A stretch of 64,000 nucleotides of DNA from Cubamyces lactineus (taxonomy: Eukaryota > Basidiomycota > Agaricomycetes > Polyporales > Polyporaceae): positions 1,736,001 to 1,800,000 of the forward strand of contig JACDTU010000004.1 of NCBI GenBank assembly GCA_022376465.1. Direction: 5' to 3'. Made by a program: the position numbers and the translations under genes. Below are positions 56,367 through 64,000 of the stretch, piece after piece (the stretch's first letter is position 1; each line of letters starts with the position of its first letter). Under the pieces are notes generated by a model that made no database searches, had not been told where the DNA came from, and saw nothing but the letters and a program-made list of their open reading frames with translations.

Positions 56367-58473
56367 ATGGGCGAGAACTGGTTCCAACGCGAGTTCATGC
56401 AGCCCCGCCGCCTCGTCTTCAATGTGCTCTTCTATGGCGTGCAGCTCTTCCTCTTTGGTTATGGTTGGTACAGTCAGGTCAGCACCTCCTTCGCGCACGC
56501 CCTTGGTCGAATTACTTGTCTCTGACACTGTCGTGCTGCAGGAAACGAACAAGAAGCTGTCCGCGCTGAACGGCCTCACTTGGTCCGTTTGGACGTCTCG
56601 AGGTGCTGGCCTTGTCCTTGCTTTCGATGGCGGGATGATTCTCGTGCCCATGCTGCGCAACATCATTCGTGTTGTCCGCCCCCGCCTTACCTGGCTCTTC
56701 CCTGCCGACGAGAACATCTGGTTCCACAGACAAGTGGCGTACTCCATGGCATTCTGGGCTATGGTTCACACCACCGCTCACTACATCAACTTCTTCAACG
56801 TTGAGCGCACCCGTACGTCTGCGTTACTGCGTGTAGGTTCTGCGGACACGAGCCACTGACACCCCTTTGTCGCCGCAGAGGTGCGGCCCGAGATTGCTCT
56901 GGACATTCACTATCATCAGGCTGGCGGTATCACCGGGCACTTCATGCTCTTGATCATGCTCCTCATGTATACCACGGCCCACCATAAGATTCGCCACCAG
57001 TGCTTCGAGGCTTTCTGGTACACCCACCACCTGGCGTTCTTCTTCATGATCGGTCTCTACAGCCATGCTACCGGGTGCTTCGTCCGTGACTCCCCGGGCC
57101 CCGACTACATCAGCTCCTTCCCCTTCTACTCGACGGATCACTGTCTCGGGTACGAAAGCTGGCGGTTCACCATCTGGCCCGGCATTATCTACTTTGGAGA
57201 GAGGATTTGGCGTGAGATTCGGGCCAGACGCGCTACGCGCCTGTCCAAGGTCCTTGTTCACCCCAGTGGTACGTCTGCGATCCAACGAAGCGATATGAAT
57301 AGGTGTTCCCAGGGTTTTGACATTTGACCCACTCTAGGTGCGATGGAGCTCCGCATCATCAAACCCAGCTTCAAGTATGTCGCTGGTCAGTGGTTGTTCA
57401 TCCAGGTGCCCGAAATCTCGGGACTTCAGTGGCACCCCGTAAGTCAGACAGCTGGCTGGGATCGTCGCTTTGGCTGACTGGCGCCACAGTTTACCATCAC
57501 CTCTGCGCCCGAGGACCCTTACGTCTCTGTTCACATCCGTCAGGTCGGTGACTGGACTTACGCATTGGGCGAACGTGTCGGCGCTGGCCCTCAGGTGGTC
57601 GCTGCCATGACAAAGGCTGCCATGAAGGGTAATGAGAAGGACGAGAGCGTCTACGGTACCCGTGGAGATTTCGTAGAGATTGACAACTCTGGGCGCGCTC
57701 TTCCCGCGGTCCGGATCGATGGTCCCTATGGTGCCCCTGCCGAGGACGTATTCAACGTCGAAGTTGCGGTGCTCATTGGTGCCGGTATCGGTGTAACTCC
57801 GTTCGCCTCTATCCTCAAGCACATCTGGTACCGCCAGAAGAAGGGCACCTTGGGCTCCCTCAAGCGTGTCGAGTTCTTCTGGGTTTGTCGTGATGCGCCG
57901 TCTTTCGGCTGGTTCCAGACTCTGCTCCAGGAGGTCGAGGCTGCTCAGGCCGATCGTGAGTGCTGGCAACCGGAACATTTCTTGCAGTCGTTGACATTCT
58001 CGACTTCACACAGCCAACTTCTTGCGTATCAACATTTACTTGACGCAGAAGATTAGCGAGGACATGCTCTGGAACATCGCTGTCAACGACGCTGGCGCCG
58101 AGTACGACCCGCTCACGCTCCTCCGCACGCGTACTATGTTCGGCCGTCCGGACTGGAAGACTATCTACTCGCGCATGAGTCAGGCTATTCAGGCCGGCCA
58201 GTATCTCCCCGGTACCAACGCTCAACTCAAGACCAAAGTTGGGGTAAGTAACCAGTCGGGCATTTCGGGCATTTCGGGGTTGCTAACGCGACGTTCACGC
58301 CGTAGACGTACTTCTGTGGCCCTGGTGTCCTTGCCAAGGCTATCAAAGAGGCGTGCCAGTCTGCAAACTGCTCACAGGTCGAGTTCGCTTTCGCAAAGGT
58401 GAGGTGTCTCCGCATTCAAATGAAACTCATGCATCGTACTCACGCTGTGTGGCCGCCGCAGGAACACTTCTGA
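56367..58473 (+). CDS. noxA: NADPH oxidase NoxA (gp91phox/NOX family)
   Basis: Eight exons (56367-56477, 56542-56812, 56879-57268, 57338-57438, 57490-57955, 58014-58243, 58306-58398, 58462-58473) give 557 residues, as in fungal NoxA. Ferric-reductase helices hold the haem His pairs in FHRQVAYSMAFWAMVHTTAHY and YTHHLAFFFMIGLYSH. FAD binding is HPFTITSAP, the NADPH pocket is VAVLIGAGIGVTPFASIL, and the adenine site is YFCGPG. The C-terminus EHF is the family end, carried by a 12-nt last exon including the stop. NoxA transfers electrons from cytosolic NADPH to oxygen, making superoxide, and is typically linked to fruiting or development. It lacks EF-hands, as NoxA does. Confidence 0.96.
58257..58278. 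repeat. Short 9-bp tandem repeat in a NoxA intron
   Basis: CGGGCATTT occurs twice in tandem (58257-58274) followed by CGGG, within intron 58244-58305. Too short to be a functional element by itself. Confidence 0.7.
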
Positions 58474-58833
58474 GCGCCATCTTGGCATCCGCCGTATCCC
58501 GTCCATCGTATCATCCCTCCCTCTCCACTCCTGCTGTTTTTTGCGGCCTCCCATCGAGAGAACGTTGCTGTGCACTTGCTCTAATTTAATACATTTCGAG
58601 AGAGAATATTGTACTATTAGACCTCAAAGCGTGGTGAACTTCGTGTGATACTGAAATAGAAGAAGCGCCGAAGTCATTGGGCGCCCGTACAAACAACGCG
58701 TCCACAAAAGAAGCTTGACGCCGCCGCCATCCTTACACCGCGACGCGTCCCTCACCTAAAGAGGGATTGAACGCGTTTCTACGCTCGAAACTTGTTCTAC
58801 ATCTTGCTTTGATCCAGCTCAGCGTTATTCTCT
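58474..58833. other. Intergenic, NoxA to RecQ
   Basis: 360 bp with NoxA 3' UTR and RecQ promoter. No gene or RNA recognised. An ACGCGTCC/ACGCGT-like pair occurs near 58700-58770. Confidence 0.4.
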
Positions 58834-61735
58834 ATGGAGAAAGCATACGAGGTCCTTAAGAACACCTTCGGGTTTGACTCTTTCCGTCATGAGCAGGAAG
58901 CGGTATGTCTCACTGCTCGACCTTGCAGTCTATTGGCCCCTTCGGGCTTTGTCTGATGTGTATGAACGGAAGGTGATCCGCCGGCTCCTCGTCGATAATG
59001 ATAACGCTCTCGTGCTGTTCCCTACTGGAGGTGCGTGGAACCCCACCTCTGAGACGAATCAACGAGCACATATGCGACTATACTGGTGTAGGAGGGAAGA
59101 GTTTGACGTACCAGATTCCGGGACTATGTCTCGAGGTGCGTGTGCGAGGCCTTGTATCCAACCCGCACAGCACAATGACGAAAACGCGTCTCAGGATCTC
59201 ACTCTTGTCATCTCGCCCCTCATCGCGCTTATGAAGGATCAAGTGGACGCGCTAGTGGCGCGAGGAGTCAAGGCCGCTAGTTTAGATAGTACACAAGGCC
59301 AGGAGCGCACCGCTTGGATCAAGAATGAAGTACTGTCCGGATCCATGAAGATTCTATATGTCGCACCTGAGAGGTGAGTCTCGTCATGTAGACGCAGATT
59401 ACTTTGCCAGTGTGTAACAGAATTTGTCAGGCTGAACAATGAAGGCTTCATTGCGATGATGAGGCGCGTGAAAATATCACTTCTTGCTGTCGACGAGTCG
59501 CATTGTATATCGCAGGTGCGTTACTACCATGCGGATCTTGTGCCACGGAAGTGTGCTGAAGTGCGGTCCTAGTGGGGCGCGAGTTTCCGTCCCGAGTACT
59601 TGAAGATTGCGCGCTTTGCAGAGGAATTGGATGTCGGACGTGTGCTATGCCTTACGGCAACGGCGACGCCTTCGGTCGCGAAGGACATTTGCGACAGTTT
59701 CTTCATCAACCGCGAGACTGGCGTGTTCCGTATCCCGATGTACAGGCCCAAGTATGTATTCCCTCAGTCCCCAGCCTTCATACCCGCGTGGCTGACGTCC
59801 CGTCAGCCTTGCGTTCAAGGCAGAAGTCGTGCAGAATATGGACGACAAGGTCAAACGACTTGTCACAATCTTGAAGGAGCGCACGGGACCTTCTATAATA
59901 TATGTGGCGCTCCAGAAGCACGCGGAGGAGGTCTCTAATCTGCTTCGGCCACATGGGCTCGATGCTATGATATACCACGCTGGTCTGCCATCTGAGGAAC
60001 GGGACCGTGTTCAGAAGCGATTCATGGAGTCGGAGAAGGGTATTGTGGCAGCTACGATCGCTTTCGGCATGGGCATCGACAAGGGTGTGTGTGGTATGAC
60101 CGTTGATATGCTCGAGTTGATGACATTGACTGGGTGTGGCATGTAGCCGATATTCGCCAGGTGCGTCCTCCCTTGCTGGTGCCCTGCCTCATCAGTATGT
60201 TCATATCTATTTAGGTCATCCATCTTTTCGCACCGAAGACCCTAGAGAACTATAGCCAGGAGGTTGGCAGAGCAGGTCGGGACGGCTTGCCTTCGACGTG
60301 CTACATGTTCCTTTGTGCCAGTGATATTCCCATTCTGGAAGGTTTCGCTCGCGGCGATACTTGCGCGAAGCGTGACCTGGAACTATGGCTTCAAGAGGTC
60401 GCCATGAAAGAGCCTGCTTCCGATGGAACCTTGGATTTCAACCTATATAAGCAGGCGAAGGAGTGAGTCCCCTTGACTCTTGCCGTGGAAGCCTACTTAT
60501 CCCCGTTCGTTCGATAGCTATGACATCCGGGTACGTGTCCATGTTCTCGACAAGCTATTAGCATACTGACGCTTCCCGCAGTCAAATGTCCTTAACCTCT
60601 GCTACGCACAACTAGAACTGGACTACGGATATATCAGAGCGATCACGCCTTTCTTCTCGATATATGACATCTCTGCAAAGACGGCCACCGGATTTCAGCA
60701 GGTCATGGCAGACAGTTCTCCGGCTGCTGTAGCAATCCGTCGATTCTGGAAACCTATAGCATCCAGGTACCAGGTAAGCAGATACTTGCACATTGGAGTG
60801 CATCTAGCCTAATGGCTTCTTTGCAGGTTGACATGGTCATGGCTGCGGAGCACTCGAAGATTGAGCGTGCTGAGCTCGCCCGAACGGTCAATGGATGGGA
60901 GCTAGCAGGTCATTATGCCCTGGTGCCGTCCTAGGCTTTGCTCACCCTTGCACTTTGGCAGGACACATCGTCATCAAGGTTTCTCAGATCAGGGCTGTGA
61001 GCCATATTCTCCACGATGCAACCTGCCAGGTACTGAGTTGTGTCATTAGCGGTACATGGTGATGAAGCCACTCCCGAGAGGACACAAGGATATCAACGCA
61101 TTGGCAACGCAGATGTATCAACGCATGGTCGCACGTGAGGAAGAAGCTGTCGAAAAGATCCGCGAAGTCATGAAATTCCCAACTACAGATGATTGTGGAT
61201 ATCGCTGAGTCAATACTACGACAGGTCGAGCTCACTGACACATCTCGCAGGTTATGCCCAATCACTAGCAGCATACTTCGGGGACGACGACGTTGTACCC
61301 GGTGGAATGTGTGGGAAGTGCACCTTCTGCATGACTGGGTCCGGCGTGGACTTCCAACCCGACGCACAAGCCATTCCCGATCCGGCTCGTATTCGACAAA
61401 TATTGGATGCTTGCCCAGAGCGAGACGACCCTCGGTTATTAGCACGCATGGCGTTTGGCATCACCTCGCCACGGTTGACGGCAGGCAAGTGGTCTGGCAG
61501 CCATCCGCTGTTTGGCAGCATGGTCGATACCGACTTTAACGCACTTGTCGCGGCCTTCGACGTGGAGTGCAAGCGGGCAGGCTATGCTAAGGCAGAACCT
61601 CAGCAGGCTAGCCCAGCACCTCGAACTTCACAGAAGCGCTCATACACTCAGTCTTCCGCGTCGTCTTCGTCGCGTGGAGGCTACCGTGGCAACTATGGTG
61701 GGGGGTATAAGCGGGGCCGCAGAGGAAAATGGTAG
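58834..61735 (+). CDS. RecQ-family ATP-dependent DNA helicase (RECQ1-like)
   Basis: Fifteen exons (58834-58902, 58973-59030, 59092-59135, 59195-59373, 59431-59515, 59573-59751, 59807-60084, 60147-60160, 60215-60462, 60518-60530, 60582-60773, 60827-60908, 60962-60996, 61050-61194, 61251-61735) give 701 residues. Motifs in order: FRHEQEAV, Walker [61 protein letters not shown] and [12 protein letters not shown], then the RQC-type zinc Cys set ending CGKCTFC. The domain set without HRDC resembles human RECQ1. It unwinds forked and Holliday-type DNA in genome maintenance. The tail is Ser/Gly/Arg-rich ([19 protein letters not shown]). Exons 8 and 10 are microexons of 14 and 13 nt. Confidence 0.9.
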
Positions 61736-62214
61736 GCAGCACGTCTCCCTGACCGTCGGGCTAGTTGAGACGGAATTTGACGAGATCGATATTGGCGGTC
61801 AACCTTGTACATGTATATCTATAGTCCGTATTTTACTCGCCTTGTGATTGTATACAGCATGCCTATTTGTGATCTTCGAGGACCGTGCTGCTCTATGTCC
61901 AGTCATGAGTGCATGACAGCTCGACCGAGTCAATGGTCTTGCGCCTGGCAGATGTTTTTCAGTCAACTGCGGTTAGGGTGATGTCACGCATGCCGCGCGT
62001 AAGCGTGACGTGACGCGCGCGACGCGCGAGCCTGGCGCGGACTCGGACTGGACGCAGGTGGCTGCTGTTTGAGCTACTCGCCAGACCACCATCCTCTCCT
62101 CTCACTTCCATTATCTCCCTGGGCTTGCCTGCTCATCTGCTGTTCTCTCTATGCGTTGTTGACTGCTTCAAATTGTGCTGCTGATTACTTGCTTGTTGTA
62201 CCATTATACCTGTT
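61736..62214. other. Intergenic, RecQ to TAF5
   Basis: 479 bp. The centre (about 61985-62045) is a CpG-dense run with repeated GTGACG and GCGCGACGCGCG strings, probably promoter elements of TAF5. No gene recognised. Confidence 0.45.
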
Positions 62215-64000
62215 ATGTCGGCAGCCACACCTGCTGCTTCTACGCCAGACGGAGCCTCACCCTCCGCCACAAATGCTCCCGTCCCTGACTCGTCCAAGGA
62301 TATCTCTTCAAATGCGGACCAGCTTATACTAGAGTACTTGCGTGCGCGAGGGCACAAGACGGCGGAAAAAGCTTTCCTTGAGGAACTTGAACGCAAGACT
62401 CTGCCTGCAGACGACAAGGGCAAGCAGCCCGAGACCCCAACATCAACCACGATATCCCAGGAGGAGCTTGTGAAACAGCTTGCCATCTTTGCGCAGAAAC
62501 CCGCGAATCCAGACCAGAATGCGCTGAAGGACAGTTCGAGTGTCCTCTCAGAGCTTTCGTCTACAGGCACTCCGCAGAACATTCAGAATCTCATCTCCAG
62601 CATAGGGCAAGTCGGTGCGGAGGAGATCCTTTCCCTGGACCCTACAGACAAGCACGAGGGTTTCAGAGAACTGGAGTCCTGGGTGGACGGCTCTCTTGAC
62701 ATGTACCGCGTAGGTGTCAAGTCAACCTAACCTTCCTCTAACATGCTTATGTGAGCCGTAGCCCGAATTTCGGCCTATCTTGTTCCCAATCTTCTGTCAT
62801 TTCTATCTTGACCTGGTCCAACAGGGCCTTCGAGAAGCCGGTAAGTGCTCCGTCCACAAGGCATGTACTCACGTCTCACATTGCACCTCTAGCACAAGAC
62901 TTCTACGCTACCTTCTCCTCGTCCCTGTCCACCATCCACTACTCCACCCTCAACCACCTCTCAACAATCACGCTACCATATCATGTCCAAACCGATGAAG
63001 TCGCTCAGAGATTTAGAACGGAGAAGTATACGGTTCGAATGAGCCGCTCGGGCTTCGGTTTACTAGTGGGTTGGTTGACCGAAGGTGTAGGCGGTGAGCC
63101 TGTAGGCTCAGGAGAAGGTTTCGCTGGCGAGAAGGGCAGGCGAGGTAGGGCTGCTGTAATGAGAGTTGTCAATAACCACCTGCGCTTTGAAGGTATCCAT
63201 GCCGCTCGTTCATGTTCAGGAGGGATGCTCACATCGGCTCCCAGTCACATCGTCCGCGACGTCATCTGTTTCACCACGCGCATGGGAGGAATCGACAGGC
63301 TTCCTCTCTTCCGTGGTTCCGCAGACTAATGGGAGCACCACGGATGCCACTGCTTTCAACCAGGCGAAGGGCGATCTCAAGCTTGGGCCCGCTCCTGTAC
63401 CAGAAGATCTACGTGCGGAGACAGAGCGCACTCTTCAGGATCAAGCCATGGTCGACCACGACCCTGGAGCTCGCTATGACCTTCATTTTGCTCGACAAGC
63501 GCCTCCCCCAGGCCTGGTCTCGCCTGCATTAGCTGACTTGCCACCACATCCGCCCATGTTCAAGGCTATCGATGTCAAGCGCGAGGTTGAGAAGATACGA
63601 GACATACGGAAACGTATTCGTCTTGATCCAACGCTTCTCAACAGTAGCAGCAACAACAATGCTAATGCAACCACCGCACAAGGCGCTGCCGCCAGAGCGC
63701 GCGCGTTGCCCAGTATATGCGCATACACCTTCCATGACGTTGGCGAAGGGTAGGCTCAACTCTACTCGATATGCATGTCGAAGCTGACATCTGTTCAGAG
63801 TACCGTGCTGCGAGTTCTCACCCGATACATCTCTGCTAGCTGCCGGTTTTTCCGAGAGCTATATTCGCCTATGGAGTCTCAAGGGGGAAAAGCTGAAAGG
63901 GTTACGTAGCGACTTCCAGTCCAGCTCAATACGAGACTGTAAGCCGCTCTTTATCTAGTCGAAGCCTTACGTTGACCGTGGGTTTTGTAGCATCGTCACT
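62215..64000 (+). CDS. TAF5: TAF5 (TFIID subunit), N-terminal part, truncated by window end
   Basis: Exons 62215-62709, 62762-62840, 62893-63192, 63245-63749, 63799-63938 and 63991 onward give about 510 residues before the window ends. Residues about 30-60 are a LisH motif (NADQLILEYLRARGHKTAEKAFLEE). The TAF5 NTD2 block follows: DGSLDMYRPEFRPILFPIFCHFYLDLVQQ and DFYATFSSSLSTIHYSTLNHLSTI. After a linker, KEVEK-type IRDIRKRIRLDP leads to the first WD40 blade (CCEFSPDTSLLAAGFSESYIRLW). TAF5 scaffolds TFIID and, in yeast, SAGA. The WD40 domain continues beyond the window. Confidence 0.92.

Noticed and set aside
1..64000. Secondary-metabolite or defence gene cluster, CRISPR array, bacterial operon
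   Set aside because: The genes are intron-rich eukaryotic housekeeping and surface-function genes on both strands with no shared pathway. No direct-repeat array is present.

Overview
The window is nuclear DNA of a filamentous basidiomycete, most likely an agaricomycete of the polypore type. Nearly every gene is broken by many 45-90 bp GT-AG introns, microexons are frequent, G+C is moderately high, and the gene set (NoxA, PalI-like, KRE6/SKN1 GH16 proteins, secreted ureohydrolase, SIF2/TBL1, SNAP43-like) is fungal. I rebuilt the exon chains by hand and accepted a junction only when reading phase and family alignment agreed. The eEF2 model closes at exactly 842 residues with the diphthamide histidine at 699, which supports the method. 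Names rest on recognised motifs, not on database searches. || Layout: 1-5.3 kb holds the start of UTP11 (-), a roughly 1.4 kb foldback-type element in its upstream region, a FAR1-like zinc-finger/AT-hook gene (-) and a GPI-anchored PLC-like protein (-). 5.3-11.5 kb is gene-poor: one weak two-exon ORF and one 63-residue chitin-binding-type microprotein with a clear TATA box. 11.5-14.6 kb is eEF2 (-). 15.2-19.7 kb holds two tandem GNAT acetyltransferases and a PalI/Rim9-type membrane protein (+). 20.0-26.0 kb holds a secreted agmatinase-like enzyme, a ricin-B-like protein and a DCAF11/LEC14B WD40 protein (all -). 26.3-30.2 kb holds a SIF2/TBL1 corepressor subunit and a mitochondrial TMBIM-type protein (+). 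30.4-32.9 kb is SLY1 (-). 33.6-38.8 kb holds an N-myristoylation-type microprotein and a 1359-residue CSC1/TMEM63-type channel (+), followed by an intron-bearing tRNA-Asp. 39.6-45.0 kb holds two tandem KRE6/SKN1 paralogues (-). 45.9-52.4 kb holds a SNAP43-like protein (-), Ima1 (+), an ORT1-like carrier (-) and a RING-CH ligase (+). 52.9-64 kb is a run of plus-strand genes: RNase III, MAD2, NoxA, RecQ helicase and TAF5 (cut by the window end). || Genes with related jobs: the two KRE6/SKN1 proteins, the PalI-like protein, the GPI-anchored PLC-like protein and the chitin-binding microprotein point to cell-wall or surface functions; SIF2, TAF5, SNAP43 and the zinc-finger protein to transcription; MAD2 and RecQ to chromosome maintenance; SLY1 to ER-Golgi traffic. 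These are scattered among unrelated genes on both strands, so I see no metabolic cluster. The least conventional items are the two microproteins, the RNase III with a SUMO-interacting-type motif and no visible dsRNA-binding domain, the foldback element beside UTP11, and several microexons and stop-free 3n introns.
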